From Thalassospira profundimaris (GTDB lineage Bacteria; Pseudomonadota; Alphaproteobacteria; Rhodospirillales; Thalassospiraceae), in assembly GCF_003326675.1 (NCBI RefSeq), contig NZ_JPWF01000004.1:124001-188000 (forward strand): DNA of 64,000 bases, written 5' to 3'. Both the position numbers and the translations under genes were made by a program. The notes under the pieces were generated by a model. It was not told the DNA's origin. It did no database searches and was given only the letters and a program-made list of their open reading frames with translations. Below are positions 8,241-15,602 of the stretch, in pieces; within the stretch, counting starts at the first letter, position 1; each line of letters begins with the position of its first letter.

Positions 8241-9056
8241 CTATTCCTGCGCCTGCAAGCAAGTCACACCATCGCCATCAATCAGGGTGGCACCCTGGCT
8301 CATCGAGTTATTGACGAAATGCGCCGCGTGATCACCATGCCAGGTAATGTCGGACTGCACTTCCGAGCCGATGGCATGACCAATGGCCGTGCGGTGATAC
8401 CAGAAGCAGGATCGGATACCGCTTGCCACCGGAAGGCCGGAATGGGGCATCCAAAGGGTGCCAAGCCAACGCTTGGCCTGCGTTCCCTTCCAGGGAAGAT
8501 CATCGTCACCGATGTAATCGGCATTGGAAAATTCCGGAATCTGAAGCAGTTCCGCCCACTGTTTCCAGCCGACAATGCCGTAACGCTGTCCGTCATCGGG
8601 GACATCACGTTCGCCAAGTCCTTCAAACGCCATCATCACCTTTTCAAGGGTCATGCCCTCGGCATTGACCGGAACAACATCATCGGTCTGCACCAGCGCA
8701 TTGATGATCAGCTCGTCGGTTTTTCGGCCCAGTGCATAGGCCCCGGCATTGGCCAGAACCATCTTTTCATCATGGTTGATTTTAAGTTCATCAAGCGCAT
8801 CAACCCAGTCCCCGGCATAGTAATCACGCAGATCACAGCGCACCGCTTCGTGATCAACATTCATGACCGGCACTTTGCCGTGGCGGGCCTTGGTGGTTGC
8901 CGTGCCCTTGCCTACTTTCTGGAATACGGTGGTCGCCCCCTTGACCGCGTTTTTGACCCGCACCGTATTGCGCAGTTTGGACCCCATACGCTGATAGGCC
9001 TGATGCACGTCGGCCTGAAAATGATCAATGAAACTTTGATCGATGGTATCGCTCAT
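8241..9056 (-). CDS. phage major capsid protein
   Basis: I placed the start at 9056 (MSDTIDQSFIDHFQADVHQAY, 271 residues), preceded by AAGGGGG. The N-terminus is helical and basic (RVKNAVKGATTVFQKVGKG), followed by mixed alpha/beta sequence with DYYAGDWVDALDELKINHDEK and a C-terminal beta-rich part (AIGHAIGSEVQSDITWHGDHAAHFVNNSMSQG, abbreviated here as the segment around residues 220-255). This layout and length fit small HK97-fold podoviral capsid proteins. It follows the scaffold gene in transcription order, although a 267-aa gene and a plus-strand peptide gene lie between them. No separate protease is seen, consistent with T7-like maturation. Confidence 0.75.
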   Translation of the reverse strand: MSDTIDQSFIDHFQADVHQAYQRMGSKLRNTVRVKNAVKGATTVFQKVGKGTATTKARHGKVPVMNVDHEAVRCDLRDYYAGDWVDALDELKINHDEKMVLANAGAYALGRKTDELIINALVQTDDVVPVNAEGMTLEKVMMAFEGLGERDVPDDGQRYGIVGWKQWAELLQIPEFSNADYIGDDDLPWKGTQAKRWLGTLWMPHSGLPVASGIRSCFWYHRTAIGHAIGSEVQSDITWHGDHAAHFVNNSMSQGATLIDGDGVTCLQAQE

Positions 9057-9227
9057 AGTCAGTCGCCCCCTTGGTTCAAATGGCATGACAAGACACCCTC
9101 CGCGACCAATCGCAGCATTGCCACAATTGCCCGCAAACTGGTCATCTTCCGGTCATGGTTGGGTGATTAAAGTCTGTGGTCCCACTTCGGGATACGAGCC
9201 GGTTTTGCCCCCGGCCTGTTGCACCCG

Positions 9228-9247
9228 ACGGGCTTTGCCCGTGCTTT
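9228..9247 (+). terminator. short GC hairpin with weak T-run before the small plus-strand gene
   Basis: ACGGGC at about 9229-9234 pairs with GCCCGT at about 9238-9243, followed by GCTTTATT. It is short, and could act as a terminator or as part of the leader of the 44-aa gene. Confidence 0.35.
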
Positions 9248-9269
9248 ATTCCAGGTAGGAGTGACAGCC

Positions 9270-9404
9270 TTGCGAAAGACAGCCCTGCTTTTATTCACGA
9301 TGATCGGGCTTGGTGTGGCGGCCTATTTCGTTCTGCCCCTGACACCGATCCCCGATTACGTGAAGTCTGTCATTGACCGCGCATCAATGATGTTTGGTCA
9401 ATAA
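9270..9404 (+). CDS. 44-aa single-span membrane peptide (possible moron)
   Basis: Best start is TTG at 9270, preceded by GGAG with 8 nt spacing, giving LRKTALLLFTMIGLGVAAYF and onward to MMFGQ. It has a positively charged N-terminus, one hydrophobic span of about 17 residues and a short polar tail with DYVKSVIDR. It is on the plus strand between capsid and the 267-aa gene, both on minus, and is followed by a strong terminator, so it looks like its own transcription unit. Phage membrane peptides of this size often act in lysis or superinfection exclusion, but nothing here proves a role. A GTG at 9261 is a possible alternative start. Confidence 0.45.
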   Translation: MRKTALLLFTMIGLGVAAYFVLPLTPIPDYVKSVIDRASMMFGQ

Positions 9405-9464
9405 GGGTCCTTTGCCTGACTGCTGATCTAATTCCGATCCACTCCAATTCCCGCCAAAAACAAA

Positions 9465-9500
9465 CGCGACCGACACCCTTCACGGCATCGGTCGCGTTTT
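9465..9500. terminator. bidirectional terminator between the 44-aa gene and the 267-aa gene
   Basis: CGCGACCGA (9465-9473) pairs perfectly with TCGGTCGCG (9488-9496), followed by TTTT on the plus strand and by TTTG on the minus strand. It serves both converging genes. Confidence 0.85.
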
Positions 9501-9535
9501 ATGTTTCACGGCACCCGGGGATAGCCCCCGATATT

Positions 9536-10339
9536 TTATGCGATCAGGCTGTCTTGCCCCAGATCAAGCGGCTTGCCATCGGCGGTCACCGCGACCTCCC
9601 CGCTTTTCGAGAATGTCAGGGCAATCTGCGACGCGGCCCGGTTCTGATCAAACAGATGCATATATTTGGCGACAATCGCGTCTGACTCTGCCTGTGTCTG
9701 AGCCTGTGCGACTTCGTCCAGATAGGGTTTCAGTTTCTGGATTTCGGCAAACTGGCTCGACATACCGTTGAGATCGCGCAAGGCGCGCTCCATCCCCGGA
9801 TTATCCGCAAGGGCCTGTTTCAATTCATCGCCATAGGGATAACCGGACGGCAACACCATCTGGCCATGATCATCAAAACGGATTGTATCCGGCGCCTCGG
9901 GGATGCCATTTTGCGCCAGAAACTGCGTAAACTTGTCCGAAACAAAACTGCCAAGGGCACTGATATCCTCGGCATTGGGCATCCGAAGCGGTGCCATATT
10001 CTTCAAATCACCGCTCTGTGACGGGCTGTAATCGTTGGAATAATATTCTTCCAGACCTGGCGCATTGGCAAATGGAATGCCTGCCCGTCCATTTGCGCCC
10101 GATGCATCATCCCCGCTGGCCGCCTGTGATGCTTCTTGTGCGCGAAGCAATGCGGCCTTTGTTGGCGCATCGGTCATGCCAAACCCGCCGGCCGAGACCC
10201 GCACGGTCTGAAGGGCGGATTTATCCGCAACAGTTTGCACCTGCGCGGTCAGTTCCGGTGAAACCGCCGCCCCTTGTGCCGGTTGTGTGCGTGATGCAGA
10301 AAATATGCTGCCCACGGCCGAGTTGAGAGCCCCGATCAT
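9536..10339 (-). CDS. uncharacterised 267-aa protein between scaffold and capsid genes
   Basis: The start at 10339 (MIGALNSAVGSIFSAS) has a strong GGAGG; an upstream extension has no such site and crosses two inverted repeats. No signal peptide or membrane span is seen. The N-terminal third is Ala/Ser/Gln-rich and low in complexity. The middle has SGYPYGDELKQALADNPGMERAL and a helix (FAEIQKLKPYLDEVAQAQTQ). The C-terminus is a short beta hairpin. I do not recognise the family. It lies in a place where T7-like phages have nothing between scaffold and capsid, and is bounded by a terminator and palindromes, so it may be a cargo gene expressed separately. Confidence 0.6.
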   Translation of the reverse strand: MIGALNSAVGSIFSASRTQPAQGAAVSPELTAQVQTVADKSALQTVRVSAGGFGMTDAPTKAALLRAQEASQAASGDDASGANGRAGIPFANAPGLEEYYSNDYSPSQSGDLKNMAPLRMPNAEDISALGSFVSDKFTQFLAQNGIPEAPDTIRFDDHGQMVLPSGYPYGDELKQALADNPGMERALRDLNGMSSQFAEIQKLKPYLDEVAQAQTQAESDAIVAKYMHLFDQNRAASQIALTFSKSGEVAVTADGKPLDLGQDSLIA

Positions 10340-10352
10340 CGCATCCTCCAAG

Positions 10353-10441
10353 ATTGTTTTTCGTTCCAAAAAACAATGCAAGTTTCGGACCATCCAATGA
10401 TTGCCACCGGACCATGCATTACACGCAAAAAATGTAATGCA
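10353..10441. promoter_or_regulatory. two inverted repeats upstream of the 267-aa gene
   Basis: TGCATTACA (10415-10423) and TGTAATGCA (10433-10441) form a perfect 9-bp inverted repeat whose arm starts are 18 nt apart. A second repeat, ATTGTTTTT (10353-10361) with AAAAACAAT, lies closer to the start codon. They fill the 112-nt gap between the scaffold stop and this gene. A repressor operator or an RNA stem-loop are both possible. Confidence 0.5.
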
Positions 10442-10451
10442 AGAACTGCGA

Positions 10452-11144
10452 TTATTGCCGCGATAAACGGGCAAAATCTGCCTGTACCTCGGCAATGATG
10501 TCCGGGTCACGGTCCCGCCAATAGCGCGGATCATTCATCTTGCGCCGGATATCGGATCGCACATTTTCCGGTCCCGAACCACCATCGCCCCCGGCCAATC
10601 GGGCTTCGTCACCACCTGCCATCAAACGATGCAATGTCCTGACCCCGTCTGCGGTCTGGCACATTATGTCAAAGGCAGCTTCGGGAAGGTTGGCACGACC
10701 CCATTTTTCAATCCTCGGTGCCAGTTCTTTCCAGTTCCGCGCACCGCCAAACTCGTTCACAAGCGTCGCCCGGTCCGATGCACGTTGTGCCGCCTGATTA
10801 AGATCGGCCATCATCGGTTCCAGGATTTCACCGGCCAGATCATAGACAAGTTGCGCCTGTGCATTGCTGAACCCGGCATCATGCAAACGCCGGTTCAAAT
10901 CCGGGTCCACCGCCCCCAACGCATCATTGACCGAGATATCGTAATCCTCGGCACGGGCCGGGATATCGGGCGTATCGGGCATATCGGGCATATCGGCGGG
11001 TGCATCCCCATCCGTCGTCAAGAACCCGGCCTTGACCGAAACCTGTTCTGCCCCCGGAGCATCTTCCTGACCCTGCGCGGCTTCGGGAACTTCCGACACA
11101 GCATCCGGCTCCAGCCCTTCAATATCCTTGATTGCTTCAGTCAT
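10452..11144 (-). CDS. phage capsid scaffolding protein
   Basis: A 230-residue, very acidic protein (MTEAIKDIEGLEPDAVSE) with a disordered N-terminus containing a short repeat (MPDMPDTPDIPA), helical middle (LVYDLAGEILEPMMADLNQAA) and a C-terminus with DPRYWRDRDPDIIAEV and basic ends. Low complexity, high acidity and a helical basic C-terminus are the marks of podoviral scaffold proteins such as T7 gp9. The C-terminal YWRDRDP segment is shared with many annotated prophage scaffolds. Its ATG overlaps the preceding stop by 8 nt, so it is coupled to the Bbp19-like gene. Position between portal and capsid supports the call. Confidence 0.8.
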   Translation of the reverse strand: MTEAIKDIEGLEPDAVSEVPEAAQGQEDAPGAEQVSVKAGFLTTDGDAPADMPDMPDTPDIPARAEDYDISVNDALGAVDPDLNRRLHDAGFSNAQAQLVYDLAGEILEPMMADLNQAAQRASDRATLVNEFGGARNWKELAPRIEKWGRANLPEAAFDIMCQTADGVRTLHRLMAGGDEARLAGGDGGSGPENVRSDIRRKMNDPRYWRDRDPDIIAEVQADFARLSRQ

Positions 11145-11400
11145 TTTCCGGCTCCGCTTCAGGTTTTAACGTCGCAAGTCGTTTGATATGCAGGACCAAG
11201 GCCCGCTGTCCTTCACGCATCCAGATCGCATTCGATCCCGCATCCGGGCCAAGGGCGGTTTGCAGGAAATGGCGTTCAAGATCACCCAGCACCATCTGCC
11301 CGGCATGGCTTGCAAAGCAGGCCTGCCAATGATCTTTACGGGTATCTGGCGCCTGCCCGTCTTGCGGATCGAACCAGTCCCAGCCATGGGTGATGCTCAT
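11137..11400 (-). CDS. Bbp19-like phage protein
   Basis: An 87-residue protein (MSITHGWDWFDPQDGQAPDT) starting at an ATGA overlap with the portal stop. The core CFASHAGQMVLGDLERHFLQ followed by a substrate-like REGQRALVLHIKRL helix fits the small Bbp19 family found beside portal genes in podoviruses and related prophages. Its function is not established. Overlaps on both sides show it belongs to the portal-scaffold transcript. Confidence 0.65.
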   Translation of the reverse strand: MSITHGWDWFDPQDGQAPDTRKDHWQACFASHAGQMVLGDLERHFLQTALGPDAGSNAIWMREGQRALVLHIKRLATLKPEAEPEND

Positions 11401-12941
11401 ACCAGTTCCTCCGCGACAATTGCTGGCAGGGCCGGCTTCAAAAGATGGTCGGGCACGCCAAACTGATCGGCCAGCCAGCGCACCATGAGGGGCAAGTCCA
11501 CCTCGCCCAGCGCATCCGGGCCAAGGGTTGCGATCCGTGATAACCAGTCAAGGGCCTGGCCCGCCTGCACGCGCCTTGGCAATTGCGCTAAGGGGGCTGA
11601 ATGGCGCAGAACCACCACATCGCCATCAATCGGAATGTCGGGAAGTTCGCCGGTTTGGGTCAGGATATACAGCGCCCGGCGGATCAACGGATAAAGCAGT
11701 TCCGCCTGTAACCGGCCATAGGTCGCCCCCAAAAGCCGCGCATTTTCCGAGGCTCGTTCAAGCACCTCGGTCGCGGTCATGCCCGGTTGATCCACCTGCC
11801 CCAACCGATCCGCCAAAAGACAACGGCGAATACGATCGCGCAGGTCTGACAACACAAGATCGGACACATCAAACCGGCCCGGCGCATCAAGCGGCTTAAG
11901 CCCCGCAGACCCCACCGCCTTGGGGATGATGCTGCCCGGGATCAACCGAATGGTGGCCGGGTTCAGTACCCCGTCATCATCGGCCTGCCAGATGCCGGTC
12001 ACCGCGATGGAGGCATTTTTAAGCACCAACTCCACCACCTTGTTGGCGGTCTTGATATCAGGAAGCGCCTTCATCACCGGCGATCTGCCATAAATCTCGC
12101 CCGGTGCCTTCATCCAGCGAAAGGCGATATAGGGGGACACATCAAACTTCCCGCGATAGATCAGATCGCCTTGTGATGTGCTGCCATCCTCGTGAAAAAC
12201 GCAAATGTCATAGCCGCGTTGCCCGTTTGCGACCGGAATAACCGCCTCGACCACCGCAAAACGTTTTTGGCTATTTTCGCCATCCTGCGCGACCTCACGT
12301 TCGGGAACATTCCCGACATCGGGCCAGTTTGCCCTGATTTCATCGCGGGTCAGCGACAGTTTGCGAAACACCGCATCCATCTTGCCATCGGACCGTTCTT
12401 CAAAGGCCAGATCACGCAAGGGAACAGCGGCAAACCGAAAGGCCGACGGGCTTTGCAGATCGGCCTTTTCAAGGCGCAGACACGCCGTTCCGGCCGTCAC
12501 CAGATCAAGAAAAGCCTGATGCATTTCGACGGCAAAGTTTGATCGGTCAAAATGCCCCTGAAGAATACGCACCGCCCGCCCCAATTGCCCGGTCAGAACC
12601 TGGCGATCATCGCCCGGAACATTGCCGCCCGGTTCAAGATCAAACCACCCGCCGGCCGGCGGGGTGATTTCGGCCATCAAACTTGCGGCAAGTTGTTCGA
12701 CCGCATCGGGCGCGGTTGCATCAAACACCCGGTCAAGGCGCTTGCCACCATTTGTCTGCTCGGCCGCGCCATTGCGTTGCGGCAGGGCAAATTCATAACA
12801 TTCCTGCCAATGGGATAACCAGTTGCGCCGTCTGCTGACCGCCTTTTGAAACCGCGCGCGCAAGGTACCGATTGCCATATCGCCCGCCTTGCCATCACGC
12901 TGATCTGCCGTGGCGGGCGTTTGTTTCACTGCCTTTGCCAT
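11397..12941 (-). CDS. phage head-tail connector (portal) protein
   Basis: A 514-residue protein close in length to T7 gp8 (536). The early region has LRARFQKAVSRRRNWLSHWQECYEFALP, then DRVFDATAPDAVEQLAASLMAEITPP, which is the conserved opening of the T7-type portal family. Later come GRSPVMKALPDIKTANKV and GMTATEVLERASENARLLG, also diagnostic. The portal forms the dodecameric gate for DNA packaging and the platform for tail assembly. It begins 2 nt after the small upstream gene and overlaps the next by an ATGA, consistent with one morphogenesis operon. This is the clearest phage marker in the window. Confidence 0.9.
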   Translation of the reverse strand: MAKAVKQTPATADQRDGKAGDMAIGTLRARFQKAVSRRRNWLSHWQECYEFALPQRNGAAEQTNGGKRLDRVFDATAPDAVEQLAASLMAEITPPAGGWFDLEPGGNVPGDDRQVLTGQLGRAVRILQGHFDRSNFAVEMHQAFLDLVTAGTACLRLEKADLQSPSAFRFAAVPLRDLAFEERSDGKMDAVFRKLSLTRDEIRANWPDVGNVPEREVAQDGENSQKRFAVVEAVIPVANGQRGYDICVFHEDGSTSQGDLIYRGKFDVSPYIAFRWMKAPGEIYGRSPVMKALPDIKTANKVVELVLKNASIAVTGIWQADDDGVLNPATIRLIPGSIIPKAVGSAGLKPLDAPGRFDVSDLVLSDLRDRIRRCLLADRLGQVDQPGMTATEVLERASENARLLGATYGRLQAELLYPLIRRALYILTQTGELPDIPIDGDVVVLRHSAPLAQLPRRVQAGQALDWLSRIATLGPDALGEVDLPLMVRWLADQFGVPDHLLKPALPAIVAEELV

Positions 12942-12943
12942 CC

Positions 12944-13189
12944 CTATTCCCCCAACAGGTTTTTACCGCCGCCAAGGCCACTGATCCGGTCATTTAAAAG
13001 CCCGCGATAGCTTGTCGCGATCAGGCTGGCCCGACCATAACGCCTGCGTTCGAGTGCCTCGGCGCGGGCATCGCTTGCGGCCAAGGCGGCACCGATCTCC
13101 GTATCCTCATCACCCGTGCTTGCGGTCGCGGCCTGCGCCCCCGGATTGCTGGCAAGGATCGGCTTTGGCGTTGAAAACAAACTTCCCAT
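12944..13189 (-). CDS. small portal-adjacent structural protein (gp7.3-like)
   Basis: Start at 13189 (MGSLFSTPKPILASNPGAQA, 81 residues) is supported by GGGGAAG 4 nt upstream. The protein opens with a basic/Pro-rich segment, has an Ala/Glu/Asp-rich helix and ends RRRYGRASLIATSYRGLL through GGGKNLLGE. The R.GRAS.I.T..GL...LLG ending is common to small proteins encoded just before podoviral portal genes; T7 gp7.3, a tail-assembly and host-range protein, occupies the same position. It lies just after a terminator at 13254-13285, so transcription of the portal unit may start near here. Confidence 0.6.
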   Translation of the reverse strand: MGSLFSTPKPILASNPGAQAATASTGDEDTEIGAALAASDARAEALERRRYGRASLIATSYRGLLNDRISGLGGGKNLLGE

Positions 13190-13253
13190 CGACTTCCCCC
13201 GAAAATCCGGCTTCAAACGTCCGGCCCCGATATCGGGTGCCAAACGCCCAAAC

Positions 13254-13285
13254 GAAAAAACCCGCAGGACCAGAAGTCCTGCGGG
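13254..13285 (-). terminator. intrinsic terminator upstream of the portal unit
   Basis: On the minus strand CCCGCAGGAC (13285-13276) pairs with GTCCTGCGGG (13270-13261) and is followed by TTTTTTCG. It follows the 186-aa gene and would separate it from the portal unit. Confidence 0.8.
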
Positions 13286-13334
13286 CGCAATTATCGCGTT
13301 GATTTGTCTTTAATAGCAGAACAAAAAGAACAAA

Positions 13335-13895
13335 TCAAGAACATTTTTCAGAAAAATAAACGTGACGTCCTTCGGCGGCACCAAACTGGTCCGTCGAATC
13401 CGCACAGCAAAGATGCCGATAAAGCTGCCAGGGTGTGATGATCCAGAACCCGGAAATGCCCAGCAGCCGCTTGACCAGCTCGACACAGCTCATCGGCCCG
13501 AACCGAGCCCTGCGCGTCACCATTTGCGGGTAGTGGGCCCAAACGCAATGATGCCCGATCCCGCGATAATAGGCCGCCGGATCAAAGATCGGCGAATAGA
13601 CCCAGCTTTCGCATTTCACCCGATGGCTTTGCGGATCAAGGCAAATCCATTCCCCGGCACGAAGCCCCGACACCAGGACAAAGCAATGGCGAAACCCGGG
13701 TTTAAGCCACCGCAAGGACCGCTTTTCCGGGGCATCGGCAAACACCACCAGAACCGATACTTCACGCTTTGATGTTGACTGACTTACCCATTGATCAAGG
13801 GCGTTTTGCGCGCATGGCGCTGTTTCCGGCACGGTATCTGCTACCGGACCAAAACCCGCATGACTGGCAACATTTTCAAAAATCAGATCCCGCAT
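13335..13895 (-). CDS. uncharacterised protein with a papain-like Cys/His layout
   Basis: Start at ATG 13895 (MRDLIFENVASH); an in-frame TTG at 13913 is possible. About 186 residues. Features are RHCFVLVSGLRAGEWICLDPQ, a Trp/Tyr-rich middle (YYRGIGHHCVWAHYP) and MSCVELVKRLLGI with IITPWQLYRHL. A His-containing strand followed by a Cys at a helix start (SCVELVK) recalls NlpC/P60 or transglutaminase-like folds, where the order is often Cys before His, so a circularly permuted type would be needed. Activity is unproven. It overlaps the upstream gene and is likely co-transcribed with it. Confidence 0.5.
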   Translation of the reverse strand: MRDLIFENVASHAGFGPVADTVPETAPCAQNALDQWVSQSTSKREVSVLVVFADAPEKRSLRWLKPGFRHCFVLVSGLRAGEWICLDPQSHRVKCESWVYSPIFDPAAYYRGIGHHCVWAHYPQMVTRRARFGPMSCVELVKRLLGISGFWIITPWQLYRHLCCADSTDQFGAAEGRHVYFSEKCS

Positions 13896-14323
13896 GGCGA
13901 CAAATCCCCGCAAAGCTCCACCATCACCTCGTCATGATGGAAATCCTCATCGCGGCGGCGCGTCACGATGCCGCGTGTAATCAGCACATTTTCAAGTGCA
14001 TCCATCGCCTGCTGCCACAGGCCATCCTTGCCCTTTTCACGCGGATCACGCGGATCGGGTTCGCGTTCCACCAGCCCGAAATATTCAAGAACGCGCAAAT
14101 GCCGGTCATTCAGTGTTCCGGCCTGTTTCAAACGCATCACCGCGTTATAGACATCATCGGGATCGCACGGGCGGACAACCTCGCCGGCATCAGCCACCAC
14201 ACGCGCCCCTTCAATCCGCGCGGTCTGACAGCGCACGAACCAGAACCACGCCTGCCGGGCACTGGCAAAGGGCGTAATTTCACGCTCTGACAGGGGTTTG
14301 GGAAAAAGTCGTTGTTCGGTCAC
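13883..14323 (-). CDS. conserved alphaproteobacterial protein of unknown function
   Basis: GTG start at 14323 with a strong AGGAGGG 4 nt upstream; 146 residues. The sequence runs SARQAWFWFVRCQTARIEGAR, then VRPCDPDDVYNAVMRLKQAG, LNDRHLRVLEYFGL and a C-terminal ALENVLITRGIV. I recall similar small helical proteins (W.....ARR.GAR...VRPC.PDD) in alphaproteobacterial genomes, without known function. It is the first gene of the minus-strand phage block and marks its right limit. A DNA-binding or packaging-related role is possible, but no terminase motif is visible. Confidence 0.55.
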   Translation of the reverse strand: MTEQRLFPKPLSEREITPFASARQAWFWFVRCQTARIEGARVVADAGEVVRPCDPDDVYNAVMRLKQAGTLNDRHLRVLEYFGLVEREPDPRDPREKGKDGLWQQAMDALENVLITRGIVTRRRDEDFHHDEVMVELCGDLSPCGI

Positions 14324-14870
14324 GTCGCCCTCCTGCTTGTTGGATTCTCATCGCAACGCCGACCATGCAATCCCGCGGGAACACAGCACCAACCATCATT
14401 TCACCCTGCCAAAAGGCCAAGACAGCCCCTTCGCACGCACATCAGTGCGCAACGTTGCGATCATGCTGGTTTGTGATTTCCCCAAAGACGGCCATGCCGC
14501 CCAATTCCGGCAACGGTTGAGACCCGTTGCACTTTCAAAGACCCGCCCGTCATCCGCTATCGGATGGGACAGCCCCTATTTCTGGATGCAGTTCCGGTGT
14601 TGATTTGCAAGCTATAATCCCTTTTTGTTCTCATTGTAAAGGATTAATTTCCTATACCACAAAATGAGCAATCCCGGTTCTCGTGCAAATCCTGCATTTA
14701 AATTAGCAACAAACCATTGAAAACAAACCGATACCCCAATGACCAACACGACCCGCCGCTTGCGCGAACGCGGCTTCACGCAATCCGCCTTACCCCCGCC
14801 AGCATTTTCACGAACGACGGATTTGTATGCTAGATTATGTAATGCATTCCAAAGGATCGGGATTTCCGCG
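14324..14870. other. 547-nt stretch without a recognised gene
   Basis: This gap joins the prophage block to the host gene at 14871. A plus-strand frame at 14298-14603 has no ribosome site or recognisable protein. The right half (14600-14740) is more AT-rich. No tRNA gene, integrase or obvious direct repeat was found, so no attachment site can be placed. Confidence 0.5.
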
Positions 14871-15512
14871 ATGAAACGCCTTGTCACTACCGTTGCTTTT
14901 CTGTGCTTTTCGGCGAGTCCGCTTGCGGCCGAAACATTCCGGGCCGATGTCTGGGCGGATAACTGGTTTGAAATGCGCATTAATGGCGTTCAGGTCGCAA
15001 AGGACAGTGTTCCCATCACGACCGAGCGATCCTTTAATGCCGAAAGCTTCGCGTTCGAGACTGAACGCCCCTTTGTGATCGGTCTGGTCGCCAAGGATTT
15101 CAAACAGGACGATACCGGGTTGGAATATATCGGTACCCGGCGTCAGCAAATGGGTGATGGCGGCGTGATTGTCCAGATCAGGGATGGTGCAGGCAAGACC
15201 GTCGCGGCAAGCAATGCGGATTGGCAATGCCGGGTCATTCACACCGCCCCGCTTGATAAATCCTGTGCCCGCGAACGCAATCCGGTTGCGGGTGTTGGTC
15301 CCTGCGGTTTCACAAGCACGCCCGAACCGGCGGGCTGGGATCAGGCCGGTTTTGATGCGTCTTCCTGGCCGCAAGCAGTTGAATATTCCGAGCGCGCCGT
15401 GCGTCCCAAGGACGGTTACGACAGGATAAGATGGGATGGAAATGCACGGCTGATCTGGGGACCGGATCTTGAACAAAGCAACACCATCCTGTGCCGCCTG
15501 ACCGTTCAATGA
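14871..15512 (+). CDS. secreted protein, beta-sandwich type, unknown function
   Basis: Start at ATG 14871 opens a signal peptide (MKRLVTTVAFLCFSASPLAA) cleaved near AETF; an upstream in-frame start has no secretion signal. The mature protein is about 190 residues: DNWFEMRINGVQVAKDSVPI, IGLVAKDFKQDDTGLEYIG, DGGVIVQIRDGAGKTVAASN, WQCRVIHTAPLDKSCA, then a C-terminal WDGNARLIWGPDLEQSNTILC. The strand pattern and the FD.SSWP.A segment recall galactose-binding-like domains. Several Cys could form disulfides. It probably acts in the periplasm or outside the cell. Ligand and role are unknown. Confidence 0.7.
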   Translation: MKRLVTTVAFLCFSASPLAAETFRADVWADNWFEMRINGVQVAKDSVPITTERSFNAESFAFETERPFVIGLVAKDFKQDDTGLEYIGTRRQQMGDGGVIVQIRDGAGKTVAASNADWQCRVIHTAPLDKSCARERNPVAGVGPCGFTSTPEPAGWDQAGFDASSWPQAVEYSERAVRPKDGYDRIRWDGNARLIWGPDLEQSNTILCRLTVQ

Positions 15513-15602
15513 TCCGGGCATGAAAGCTGTGATGTCCTGACAGGCTGGTCCGGCACAGAGCCCCGTTATGAAGGGACTGGCTTACCCACGCCCCATACCG
15601 AG

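Noticed and set aside
14298-14603. Plus-strand 101-codon frame beyond the phage block
   Set aside because: No ribosome site and no protein features; overlaps the real start of the minus-strand gene at 14323.
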